Virus record (IMG/VR): IMGVR_UViG_3300050821_001592
Location: 20,703-84,702 of that record
Origin: a virus
DNA: 64,000 nucleotides
Reading direction: 5' to 3' (one strand)
In this document: positions 33,711 through 41,707 of the stretch, one piece after another
Position numbering within the stretch: the first letter of the stretch is position 1
Layout: the number at the start of each line of letters is the position of its first letter
The notes under the pieces: model-generated
Database searches by the model: none
What the model was told of the DNA's origin: nothing
The model's input: the letters and a program-made list of their open reading frames with translations, nothing else
Made by a program: the position numbers and the translations under genes

Positions 33711-35837
33711 CTACTCGACGGTTGGTAACTGGCCCTGTAACCCTTGTTGGGACGGTTCGCCGTTCACGCTCTCCGACATCCCACTAGCCTTAGCGGCCTC
33801 GCGTGTGATGTCCCGCTTAATTCGGTTGTCTGAAGCTTGGTCTTCGAGCTTTTGTTTCTGTACAAATTTTTGTTGGTCGCTTTGTTGCTTAACCTGCATC
33901 GCTTGCGCTTGCAGAGCAGCCTTCGAGTTCGCATCCCGACGTTGTTTTTCTTCGGGAGTCATATCCTCGACGATATCATTCTTGTTCTTCCACTCCGAGG
34001 CTTCCATCCACATATCGATAATCGGCTCGATATTAATCTTCTTGCCGACTTCCGATAGCATCGTTTGGATTTGCGGATTATCTAAAATCTGCGTGAGCAT
34101 GACCATAGATTGCGCCATTGTCCGCTTTGCCGCGAGGGACGCGCCTGCTAGGACCTCGTATTCAATCTGAGCGTCGTGGAATTCCTGAAGGGTAAATCCC
34201 TCCAGCATATCCTCGCCCATCTTCTTACCAAGAACGTGCTTAATAGCAAAATCAGACATGACCGTAAAGGTCAACATGTCGATAACGCCAATGAACGGTT
34301 TGAAAACTTGTTCTATGAAGTTATCTAAAGGCCCGTCAAGTCGGGTTGCGGACGCCCCGGCCATCAGATTCGCACCTGTAGCAGAACGTCCCATACCTGC
34401 ACGAGGCCCCGCTGAACTCCCTTGAACGAGAGTCTGGTCGGCACCTGAGGAACTCTCGGTTGCGGCCTCATTCTCTTTCATTGCCGACCAAATGTCAGAC
34501 GGCACCTTTGGGGATTCGAGCAGCTTATAGGATTTCTCTGTATCCGTCACACTAATAATCTTACCGATTCCAGTACGGATGGTCTGTGTGGGCGCGTTGT
34601 CATCCCGATGGCGAAGATAAATCGGATTAACACCGTAACTCAGGATTTTCAGAATTGAGTTGATTGTGCCTTGGTCGACGCGCTGATTTTGTCCAACGAT
34701 TAGACCGAGACCCATACCGTAGAAAGCCCGAGGGCGATTCCACCAGTTGGACGACAAGAACGGAATGCGTTTGAATTCGTTCTCGCCCGTATAGACGATT
34801 TTCTCTTTGTTCAGAACAACAATCTTTCGACCGCCGTCCCAATATTCCATCAACTCTAGTTTCGTTCGTCGTGGGTCGGGGCTCGCCTGATTATTGACCT
34901 CCTCAGCGTGGAATACTACCCCGCGCACTTGGGTAGTCATATCCAAGTCTTGAATCTGCTGTCCTGCTTGACCGTCCCACATACCCGCGATTTGAGCATC
35001 GGACGGAAATATCCAACCGTCAATGGCGACACCCTCTTCGCCGTCTTCTATCGCACCACGAATACTATTCTTCAAATCCATGAACTGGTACCAGTCCATG
35101 TAGCGGATATCAATGACCCACCGGGCTTCCCGAATATCCGAAACTTCCAACTGCGGGTCAACGAGAACGCGATTTAACGGACGATGCTCAAAAAAAGGCA
35201 TCGGCACGATTTTCACCGTACGCTCTATGCTTGGCGGCTCATCCAACGCAATGTCCTGTCGTGTGGTAGACCCGTCGGCGTTAGGTAAATCAACATGCTT
35301 GACTGTCGCTGTTCGCTTGACAGTTACGATTTCTTTCCAGTCATATCCCCATTTGAAAATACCCGTACCGAGATGAGCCATCTGCTCAAGCCCCCACTTC
35401 GTGTGGTTCTTGAACTTACACTCATCGAGAATATAGGAGTATAAAGCGGTCTTCGCGTCAACAACCTTTTGACTCGTACCCGGACGGGGGCGAATAAGCA
35501 TCGGCGGGTCGTCGTAGAACAGACCCTTGTATAGTTGAGGTACGACAGCATTACAAACTTTCGCGACGGTAAAACGCTGTACATTCGGTTCGAGAACGTA
35601 GGTATTCTCGTACACCGTCATCGGACGGGGCGATTGGAACAACAAATCCGCGTCTCTCCACATCAACGTCCATTGACGGTTTTGAATATACGCCTTTGCG
35701 AGTTCCGCCGAACGGCATACGAGGGCGAGTTCTTTATTGATAGGGAGGTCCCCGGTTTTAACGTTTTTGAAATCTTGGGGCGCGATATTTCCGTTTGGGT
35801 CTCCGTCGCGGATGACCGCTTCCGTAAGTACGTCCAT
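33711..35837 (-). CDS. Portal protein
   Basis: 708 residues, in the size range of podovirus portals. Features include a long helical N-terminus, a RPLNRVLVDPQLEVSDIREA segment followed by WVIDIRYMDWYQ, the NWWNRPRAFYGMGLGLIVGQ stretch typical of podovirus portals, a Gly/Ser/Ala-rich hinge (about 470-500), and a Gln/Lys-rich coiled-coil C-terminus (about 640-690) like a barrel or tunnel loop region. It lies between the large terminase and the head genes, as expected. It forms the ring at the head vertex through which DNA is packed and ejected. Confidence 0.85.
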   Translation of the reverse strand: MDVLTEAVIRDGDPNGNIAPQDFKNVKTGDLPINKELALVCRSAELAKAYIQNRQWTLMWRDADLLFQSPRPMTVYENTYVLEPNVQRFTVAKVCNAVVPQLYKGLFYDDPPMLIRPRPGTSQKVVDAKTALYSYILDECKFKNHTKWGLEQMAHLGTGIFKWGYDWKEIVTVKRTATVKHVDLPNADGSTTRQDIALDEPPSIERTVKIVPMPFFEHRPLNRVLVDPQLEVSDIREARWVIDIRYMDWYQFMDLKNSIRGAIEDGEEGVAIDGWIFPSDAQIAGMWDGQAGQQIQDLDMTTQVRGVVFHAEEVNNQASPDPRRTKLELMEYWDGGRKIVVLNKEKIVYTGENEFKRIPFLSSNWWNRPRAFYGMGLGLIVGQNQRVDQGTINSILKILSYGVNPIYLRHRDDNAPTQTIRTGIGKIISVTDTEKSYKLLESPKVPSDIWSAMKENEAATESSSGADQTLVQGSSAGPRAGMGRSATGANLMAGASATRLDGPLDNFIEQVFKPFIGVIDMLTFTVMSDFAIKHVLGKKMGEDMLEGFTLQEFHDAQIEYEVLAGASLAAKRTMAQSMVMLTQILDNPQIQTMLSEVGKKINIEPIIDMWMEASEWKNKNDIVEDMTPEEKQRRDANSKAALQAQAMQVKQQSDQQKFVQKQKLEDQASDNRIKRDITREAAKASGMSESVNGEPSQQGLQGQLPTVE

Positions 35838-35848
35838 GGATTTCCTTC

Positions 35849-37843
35849 CTAGCTAAAAACGTCGGATAGTGGGTCACAATAATCCGACCCTAACCCTGCG
35901 CCCGTAGTTGATTCTCCCCCGGTGTCAGGAAAACTCGCGGCAAGAGCGGCCATCTGAGATTGGTCAACAGCCTTCCCCTCATATACTTGTTTGTACGCCG
36001 CATTCATTCTGGGGTCGAAGTATGCGTCTTGGGCTGCGGATACTTTCGCCTCGTTCTCGGCGTATGCACAAAATTGATTAACGAGGATTGCAAGAACGTC
36101 CACGATGTCGTCGTGTAACGCGGCTGCGGTTCCGAACTTAGACAGCTCGTCATAAAGTTCATCGAGGCTCGGACAGGAGTTCAAAAACAACAACTTTCCC
36201 TCGCCGAGATATCGAAGTACGGGACCCGCTTTCTCGGACTTCGACTTGGTCTTTTTGCCTTGACCTAGAGAAACCCATTCAATAGGTACGCGGACTTTCA
36301 ATTTGTCCATCTCGCGGTAGGCTTCGCGGCCCATCCACTTCACGCCGACAGACTCCTCAATGCACATCCTACGAGGCTTCCACTGTAGGGCGGTAGCCGC
36401 AATCAACGCGGGGAGTTCAAACTCGTTGTAGCGCCCCCGCTTCATATCGATGATATAGAATCGTCCCCCATATATCAGCGCCGTTATGATTACCGTGTAG
36501 TCAGCCCATGACTTAGTCGAATATGCTGTATCGACACAAGTGACAATCATCCCCGAGTTGGGCAACATCGCAGCCGGGACGGTACGACGCACCAAAAGCT
36601 CCCGAGGGAACTTGATGACGTGCATCTGAGTCGGGTCGTTGAGATACTTAATCGCGAACCACGGGTCCGTTTTTTTCTTGTGTTGCAGGAACTTGAATGT
36701 CAGGGAGTGTTCGTTCTCTGGAACATTGAACCAGTAATCGTAATCACTCTCCGTCATCTCAGATTCGACTTTACCCGCCGACCGGGCTTCAGCATTCTGC
36801 CACCATGCCGCACGGATATAAATCTTCATCGGGAACTGTGAAACAGCCCCGCCCTCTTCAATCCATTTCTTTAGGTTCAGGATATCCTGACCGTAGGTGT
36901 CTTGCGAATCGTACCACGTCCCAATCTTGTCGTAAAAGCCGTACGGGTGCAACATCGCGGCGTTAATGCTAACCTGTTTGTTGATATTCAGAATACGGTC
37001 AGCAGTCTGGGAGTTCTCGTTGGTGACCACGTCATCCAATTTCATGATGCAGACGTGCCAACCCGCTAGATTCTGCTCAATCGATGCCGCGAATACGGTA
37101 CATTCTTTTTCAACAGCGGAAACCGCTGGGGTTTGGTACTCGTACCCTTTACCGTCGTCCTTTTCAATGCAGTGTTCGGGAAATAGAACCTGAAACATGC
37201 TTTCGGTTCCATCGAGCATGATGCGCGGGCTGAGGCTTTTCTTCTTTATGAACAGCCCTGCTGGACCCCCATCATTAAGAGTGAAGTGGCCTTTAATTTC
37301 TCCAACGAAATCTTTCGCGAGGTCTAACACACCCGTCAATACGAGGATAGTTACTTCGGGGAACGCGATAATCCATTGAACACAATCCGCCATATTCATG
37401 GAGGATTTAAACCCGCCTCTGGGTACGAGAAGCAGCCGTTCTTTTTGCTCGATATAGCTGTCTTTCGACGCGAAGTCTTTGAAGGTCTTTTTAGTCGGGT
37501 CTTTTTTTACAAAAAACTCATTGCATATTTCTTCGTGGGTGTTATGTACAAGGCCGTCCGTCCAGACATACTCGTGGTCGGTCATATCCTTGTATTTTTC
37601 TAACAACTTGCAAAGTGCGAACAGGTTCGTCTGGGCCATAAAACGAAACCGATAGATGTCTATCTCGTTCGTAAGCCCCTTCAAGTGACAAACTGTTATT
37701 ACCTTCATCTGCTGGTCTGGGGTCAATCGCAGGAAGCTCGTCTTCGCCTGTTGGTCAAACACCTCATCGGACATATCACGGTGTTGATAGTTCTTGTCGT
37801 GTCGATGTTGGTCAAACCAAGAGGTTAGATTTTCCGCGTGCAT
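35849..37843 (-). CDS. Terminase large subunit
   Basis: 664 residues. The N-terminal ATPase has Walker A PRGGFKSS (residues 141-148) and a Walker B-like IMKLDDV (acidic D270-D271). The C-terminal RNase H-like nuclease has VTCVDTAYSTKSWAD (D438), MCIEES (E496-E497) and LHDDIVD (D578-D579). This is the motor that pumps DNA through the portal and cuts it. The size is in the range of podovirus terminases. No small subunit is obvious; the helical gene at 40216-40497 is one possibility. Confidence 0.88.
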   Translation of the reverse strand: MHAENLTSWFDQHRHDKNYQHRDMSDEVFDQQAKTSFLRLTPDQQMKVITVCHLKGLTNEIDIYRFRFMAQTNLFALCKLLEKYKDMTDHEYVWTDGLVHNTHEEICNEFFVKKDPTKKTFKDFASKDSYIEQKERLLLVPRGGFKSSMNMADCVQWIIAFPEVTILVLTGVLDLAKDFVGEIKGHFTLNDGGPAGLFIKKKSLSPRIMLDGTESMFQVLFPEHCIEKDDGKGYEYQTPAVSAVEKECTVFAASIEQNLAGWHVCIMKLDDVVTNENSQTADRILNINKQVSINAAMLHPYGFYDKIGTWYDSQDTYGQDILNLKKWIEEGGAVSQFPMKIYIRAAWWQNAEARSAGKVESEMTESDYDYWFNVPENEHSLTFKFLQHKKKTDPWFAIKYLNDPTQMHVIKFPRELLVRRTVPAAMLPNSGMIVTCVDTAYSTKSWADYTVIITALIYGGRFYIIDMKRGRYNEFELPALIAATALQWKPRRMCIEESVGVKWMGREAYREMDKLKVRVPIEWVSLGQGKKTKSKSEKAGPVLRYLGEGKLLFLNSCPSLDELYDELSKFGTAAALHDDIVDVLAILVNQFCAYAENEAKVSAAQDAYFDPRMNAAYKQVYEGKAVDQSQMAALAASFPDTGGESTTGAGLGSDYCDPLSDVFS

Positions 37844-37852
37844 ACTCCCCCG

Positions 37853-38542
37853 TTATTTCTTTCCGTTTTTCCAACCGTGCATGGCCACCGCCATGACGCC
37901 CATTTTTCTTACGTGAGGATTATCGCTATTCGCGGCTTCTTGCTTTTTATCCAGCGGGATGGGTTGTCCTTCAGGAATCCCGAGATGCCTATGTAAACCG
38001 CCTTGATTCAAGTGACTCATCGCCCTATGGAAATGCGATTTTTCTTCCGGTGTGTGCTCCACCATCCCTCCTTTGTCAAATAAAGGGGCCTTGGGTGTCG
38101 GTTTGATTTCTGGCGTCACGTCATTCGCGTCACGCATTGTTTTACCACCGATGGGTAGCTTCGTAGGGGCTTTCCCGTCTACGCCCATGACCTTCTCGTA
38201 ACGTTTGTTCTGGTCTCCTGTCAAGACCCGTTCACCGTCTTTAACGATGGCGACTTGGTGCTTTCCATCGGCGACGTTGACCTTCCCGCCGTTGTCATAT
38301 ACGGGTGCCGCGCCGAGATTCTTGGTCATCTTCTTTAACTCGTGCGCGGGAATTCGCTTTTCCCCTTTGATGCGGGCTGGGCGGTCGGTCACTAAATCCT
38401 GCTTGTACACGGTATCATCCTTGGCGGGCGTACCTGTGATGGCGGCGGGGTGGGGGTTCAACTCCTCCATAGCATTTCTATGAGCGCGTACTGCTTCGCC
38501 TTCAGCTTCATCGCCGGGGTGGAACGGATTGCCTGCGGACAT
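37853..38542 (-). CDS. Hypothetical virion-associated-style protein
   Basis: 229 residues, rich in Lys/Asp/His/Gly. It carries two related segments, VYDNGGKVNVADGKHQ and LFDKGGMVEHTPEEKSHFHR, each starting (V/L)-(Y/F)-D-x-GG-x-V. The rest is charged and probably extended. It lies nine bases upstream of the terminase gene and starts at ATG 38542 behind GGAGAG. I do not recognise a function. Confidence 0.6.
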   Translation of the reverse strand: MSAGNPFHPGDEAEGEAVRAHRNAMEELNPHPAAITGTPAKDDTVYKQDLVTDRPARIKGEKRIPAHELKKMTKNLGAAPVYDNGGKVNVADGKHQVAIVKDGERVLTGDQNKRYEKVMGVDGKAPTKLPIGGKTMRDANDVTPEIKPTPKAPLFDKGGMVEHTPEEKSHFHRAMSHLNQGGLHRHLGIPEGQPIPLDKKQEAANSDNPHVRKMGVMAVAMHGWKNGKK

Positions 38543-38585
38543 ATTCTCTCCTTGTCAATATAGTGTCATTATGACAACATGTTGA

Positions 38586-38897
38586 CTACATGCCTGCGGG
38601 CGTGATAGCGGCGGGCGGCTCAGGAGACGGAGACGCCGTCAACTGCGGCACTGCGGGAGTCGTCGGAGCTTCACCCGGAGCGGGTGTACCTGCGTGGTTC
38701 TCCAGATGGTCATGAACGCCCGCCATGCTGTCGTGCATGTGCGTCTCGTCGTGCTTCTCACTATCAAACGGGGCGTGATGTTTGTGCGTCATGACATGCT
38801 TACCATTGTGGGTCTTGGTATACGTAATGGACTTGATTTCTTTCTTCGGACCTTTCGCACCTTTGTCCTTGAGGACTGAGTAGATGTCGTGTGTCAT
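38586..38897 (-). CDS. His-rich small protein
   Basis: 103 residues from MTHDIYSVLKDKGAKGPKKE at 38897 (AGGAGATAAC site). The middle is very rich in His (KHVMTHKHHAPFDSEKHDET, MHDSMAGVHDHLENH) and could bind metal. The C-terminus is Pro/Ala/Thr-rich. It shares the Lys/His/Asp flavour with the next gene downstream. The function is not recognised. Confidence 0.65.
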   Translation of the reverse strand: MTHDIYSVLKDKGAKGPKKEIKSITYTKTHNGKHVMTHKHHAPFDSEKHDETHMHDSMAGVHDHLENHAGTPAPGEAPTTPAVPQLTASPSPEPPAAITPAGM

Positions 38898-38898
38898 G

Positions 38899-39417
38899 TT
38901 ATCTCCTATTGAAAAACGTCGGTAGCTCAGACCAACGCTCTCGTGCATGCGCCCTCATGCCCCGACCGGGGTCGTAGGCGGGGTACAACGTGCGAAACTT
39001 ATGTTCGGCTCTCAAAAACCCTTCGGGCATCTCTCCTATTGTTCTCAAAAACATGAGCATCATCGTCGGCCCGCGTGTGTGTCCCGCAATGCAGTGTGAC
39101 AAAAGCTTATCGCCCTCGTCATACCTCTGTTTCAAAAAAATCAAGCCCGCGTCTACAGCTTCGCGAGGTATCATAGTGGGGTCGTCCACATCTATGAGAT
39201 TCAACGCCATGCGTGTCTTGTTCGATTGAACAAAATAGTAATCTTTATCCTTCGGAGCGCCGAGAGTTGTATACCCGAGTACCGCTCGGTGACAATCGGA
39301 AGAGCCGTCTTTACATGCCGCGAGGATGGAATATCCGTGCTTTTCCGCGACGGGGACGGATTCTTTGTCACCCACCCATAATCTTGGTATCACTTCGACT
39401 AAAATCGCTTTGTACAT
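38899..39417 (-). CDS. Tyrosine/dual-specificity phosphatase-like protein
   Basis: 172 residues. The P-loop HCIAGHTRGPTMM (His108, Cys109, Arg115) is the HC-x5-R signature of the protein tyrosine phosphatase family, and D77 to D79 (NLIDVDDP) may supply the general acid. The N-terminus PRLWVGDKESVPVAEKHGYS is the usual start of dual-specificity phosphatases. It would dephosphorylate proteins, nucleotides or RNA ends; the substrate is unknown. It starts at ATG 39417 (GGAGGGG). Confidence 0.75.
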   Translation of the reverse strand: MYKAILVEVIPRLWVGDKESVPVAEKHGYSILAACKDGSSDCHRAVLGYTTLGAPKDKDYYFVQSNKTRMALNLIDVDDPTMIPREAVDAGLIFLKQRYDEGDKLLSHCIAGHTRGPTMMLMFLRTIGEMPEGFLRAEHKFRTLYPAYDPGRGMRAHARERWSELPTFFNRR

Positions 39418-39748
39418 TCACCCCTCCGATAGTCAATCCGAGGGCTGTGAACGCATCGCGGACGTGCTCACGGAAATGGTTGTTGTCAAGTTTTTTAGAA
39501 AAAAGACTTGACCGTCGTTTAACAAGTTCGTCCGAATCTTTCCCAAATACAGAACGTTCTTCACACGGGCGTTTCGGGAATGCCGCCGACCGAATCACCG
39601 CCGTTGTGGCATACTTAACCTTACGGTCACGAGAGTCGGGACCGCGCAGAGCCGTAAGGACGTCCCACAGCTCGCCGCTGTATTCTTGACCATCCAGCAT
39701 GTCCTGAATCGCGTCGAGGGCCGAGCGTAATGTACGCGGAGTGGCCAT
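39368..39748 (-). CDS. Hypothetical protein
   Basis: 126 residues from MATPRTLRSALDAIQDMLDG at 39748, where ATG shares its A with the preceding stop (TGATG). The first half is helical and the middle contains ALRGPDSRDRKVKYATTAVI. The last 17 residues overlap the phosphatase start. An inverted T/A-rich stretch at about 39485-39512 (GTCAAG, T-run, A-run, CTTGAC) lies inside the gene. No family is recognised. Confidence 0.6.
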   Translation of the reverse strand: MATPRTLRSALDAIQDMLDGQEYSGELWDVLTALRGPDSRDRKVKYATTAVIRSAAFPKRPCEERSVFGKDSDELVKRRSSLFSKKLDNNHFREHVRDAFTALGLTIGGVNVQSDFSRSDTKIMGG

Positions 39749-39921
39749 CAGCAACAACTACAATCGCCGCCTTGCGGTACGAACTTGACAGAGTCACCGT
39801 TGATTTCCCAATGACCCGAACCGTCAATCTCGGGATTGACTTGATTCCGAAGCTCAATCTTTCGTCCCGAAAGTTCCGCTTTTACGGTCTTCGGCTCTTT
39901 CACATCTGATTCTTTTGGCAT
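39748..39921 (-). CDS. Small Cys-ended hypothetical protein
   Basis: A 57-residue frame starting at ATG 39921 behind AGGAGTGTT. MPKESDVKEPKTVKAELSGR then a beta-like IEINGD-style segment (GSGHWEINGDSVKFVP) and an unusual end QGGDCSCC. The stop overlaps the next start by one base. The C-terminal C-x-CC could bind metal. No family is recognised. Confidence 0.65.
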   Translation of the reverse strand: MPKESDVKEPKTVKAELSGRKIELRNQVNPEIDGSGHWEINGDSVKFVPQGGDCSCC

Positions 39922-39928
39922 AACACTC

Positions 39929-40216
39929 CTAATCGGTAAGTATGATGGCGCTCTTGGGCGCTTCGGTCCATCCCGAGGGTGAAGCGGGGGCTTGCTCGGC
40001 TTGTTTCTTTTGAGCCAGAGCTTTAATCTCTTCCACTACTTGTTTTCGAATCATCACGGAATAGTCGGCTACGAAACTCTTCAATACGACATTCGCAAAG
40101 TCAGTAGCAAAGCGTATAGTCACGCCGTCGATAATAGGCTTAACTCCGCTACCCATGTGCCATGCTTGTTTTTCGTACTGTCGAGTCTGCGCTTCTGTTA
40201 TCGTTGGAATAACCAT
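39929..40216 (-). CDS. Hypothetical protein
   Basis: 95 residues from ATG 40216 (GGAGGGG site). The first half contains QYEKQAWHMGSGVKPIIDGV, followed by a helical region (VLKSFVADYSVMIRKQVVEE) and a Pro/Ala-rich end. The start overlaps the stop of the preceding gene (ATGA-like). No family is recognised. Confidence 0.6.
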   Translation of the reverse strand: MVIPTITEAQTRQYEKQAWHMGSGVKPIIDGVTIRFATDFANVVLKSFVADYSVMIRKQVVEEIKALAQKKQAEQAPASPSGWTEAPKSAIILTD

Positions 40217-40497
40217 CACCCCTCCCGTTTTAATTTCAGTTTATTCATTAGCTCGGCAACTTCGGGGTCATACTCGACTTCCTCCGGCGCTGTTAACGAA
40301 CGCGGAGACCAACCTCGTATTCGGTCGAGTGCAAGAATTTCCTTGGGGAAAAACCCATCAAGCACCCCGATTCGGTCTGCGACTTTCAACAGAACGGACG
40401 GCTTCAACGGGGTCTTACCCGATTGATGCTCCTGAATCATTTTTACGAATAACATTCGCAAACGCTTTACTGACCGTGGTGTGTTCTTCCCAGACAT
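40216..40497 (-). CDS. Hypothetical helical basic protein
   Basis: 93 residues from MSGKNTPRSVKRLRMLFVKM at 40497 with GGAGGGGG upstream. A basic, helical N-terminus suggests nucleic-acid binding, and the C-terminus (EVEYDPEVAELMNKLKLKRE) is acidic then basic. A small terminase subunit or regulator is possible from size and location on the terminase strand, but no motif proves it. Confidence 0.55.
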   Translation of the reverse strand: MSGKNTPRSVKRLRMLFVKMIQEHQSGKTPLKPSVLLKVADRIGVLDGFFPKEILALDRIRGWSPRSLTAPEEVEYDPEVAELMNKLKLKREG

Positions 40498-40600
40498 CGC
40501 TAAACCCCCTCCGTGCTTGAATTTCGTTTGGTAGAGATGCGGATTCACAATAGTCCGCAAAATGGTAGGGGTCGAGCAAACAGTCGTAAATACGCTGCAC
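40415..40600 (-). CDS. Small hypothetical protein
   Basis: 61 residues if it starts at GTG 40600 (CAGGAG site), reading VQRIYDCLLDPYHFADYCES. It overlaps the next gene by 83 bases, which is long, so either its C-terminus or the neighbour's start may be wrong. A strong hairpin (GCGGGGCC, GAAA, GGTCCCGC on the minus strand) lies just upstream at 40618-40637. Confidence 0.45.
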   Translation of the reverse strand: MQRIYDCLLDPYHFADYCESASLPNEIQARRGFSDVWEEHTTVSKAFANVIRKNDSGASIG

Positions 40601-40650
40601 GACTAACTCCTGAATTATGCGGGACCTTTCGGCCCCGCCATCCAACAAAG

Positions 40651-40815
40651 CTACAGTTTTTTCACTTCGGCGGATACCGCGCTTGACACAGCCGAAGTTG
40701 CGGCAGTCTTAACAGCGGTCGCTTTCTTGGCGAAAGCGGATTTGATTTTCTTGGCGATGGACGGGCAGAACACCCCGAAAGCGACACCAGAAACAGCGAC
40801 TATAACACAAAACAT
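40651..40815 (-). CDS. Small membrane-type peptide
   Basis: A 54-residue frame starting at ATG 40815 (AAGGAT site). MFCVIVAVSGVAFGVFCPSI is a hydrophobic segment, followed by a basic Lys/Ala-rich amphipathic helix (AKKIKSAFAKKATAVKTAAT) ending VKKL. It looks like a one-pass membrane or antimicrobial-type peptide. The function is unknown; a role in membrane modification or lysis timing is possible. Confidence 0.6.
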   Translation of the reverse strand: MFCVIVAVSGVAFGVFCPSIAKKIKSAFAKKATAVKTAATSAVSSAVSAEVKKL

Positions 40816-40824
40816 AGGATATCC

Positions 40825-41166
40825 TTACTCGTGTTGCGGAGCTTGAGACAAACCGTCGACCGCGTGCGAACCTGCGGGCGGGGTCGGCACTACCCCAACA
40901 CCTGAGACACATACGAGCGCATTGCCTGTTGCGCCTGCGGTGCCGTCGGCTTTAATCTGTGAGGACCGCTGTACAACCCCACTAACGAGCTTCTCTTTGG
41001 GTTGACCCGGTTTTGTCTGAATCACGATGTTGCCGCTATCGTACGGGGTAATCGCCGTCGACAAATCAGTATTACTGTGGGTCGCCGTCAATTGATACTG
41101 CTGCGTAATTCCCTTGGGCTGAACGCCCGCTACTCCGCTACCTGCTGGCTCTAGAACGGCACTCAT
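40825..41166 (-). CDS. Hypothetical protein, possible surface or virion protein
   Basis: 113 residues starting MSAVLEPAGSGVAGVQPKGI. Gly/Ala/Thr/Val-rich with short beta stretches (GNIVIQTKPG, ALVCVSGVGVVPTPPAGS). It lies directly downstream of the glycan cluster and upstream of small genes. No function is recognised. Confidence 0.6.
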   Translation of the reverse strand: MSAVLEPAGSGVAGVQPKGITQQYQLTATHSNTDLSTAITPYDSGNIVIQTKPGQPKEKLVSGVVQRSSQIKADGTAGATGNALVCVSGVGVVPTPPAGSHAVDGLSQAPQHE

Positions 41167-41176
41167 GACAATCTCC

Positions 41177-41707
41177 TTATACTTTCGGAACGATGATTAG
41201 GTTGTTATCCCAACCCGAACAAAATACCCGTCGTTCAATCTTGTACGGCTGCTTGATATGCCGTGTTGCTGGCGCATCATCGCTGACATCCTCTATGATA
41301 TAAACCCCTCCGGGGGTCAACAGGGGATATAAGACTTGAAAACTGACGACTTGGTGAAGCGGAATATGCGAGCCGTCATCGATGATGACGTCAAAACGTC
41401 CGCCTGTTCGAGGACCTACTGTGCGTAGCGACTCGATTTTACTCTGGTCACACTGTAAACAGTGGATTCGTTCGTCTTCGAAAAATGATTCACGCTTGAT
41501 GTCAATTCCGTAAATCTCCGCGTGGGGGAAATAATCCCTCCACATTCGAAGACTCCCGCCGTGAGATATACCAATTTCTAACAGACGTTGAACTCTCCGG
41601 CCTTGAAAAAACGGATGGTAAAACTCCGTATAATCGTGGTGCGAATCCTTATTCACCCTAACTTTGTCCGTGTTGTACTTCAAAGCTATTTCGCACAGCG
41701 GGGTCAT
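41177..41707 (-). CDS. Class I SAM-dependent methyltransferase
   Basis: 176 residues. The glycine-rich SAM site is LLEIGISHGGSLRMWRDYF, and the acidic residue of beta-2 is in IYGIDIKRE. The next conserved part is FDVIIDDGSHIPLHQVVSF and VYIIEDVSDD. This matches the macrocin or sugar O-methyltransferase-like family. It starts at ATG 41707, overlapping the stop of the glycosyltransferase gene, so it probably methylates a sugar built by its neighbours. Confidence 0.8.
   Translation of the reverse strand: MTPLCEIALKYNTDKVRVNKDSHHDYTEFYHPFFQGRRVQRLLEIGISHGGSLRMWRDYFPHAEIYGIDIKRESFFEDERIHCLQCDQSKIESLRTVGPRTGGRFDVIIDDGSHIPLHQVVSFQVLYPLLTPGGVYIIEDVSDDAPATRHIKQPYKIERRVFCSGWDNNLIIVPKV

Noticed and set aside
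38565-38577. Promoter at the TGTCATAATGACA palindrome between two minus-strand genes
   Set aside because: No -35 box occurs at the right distance from the nearest -10-like TATATT, so only a short palindrome remains.
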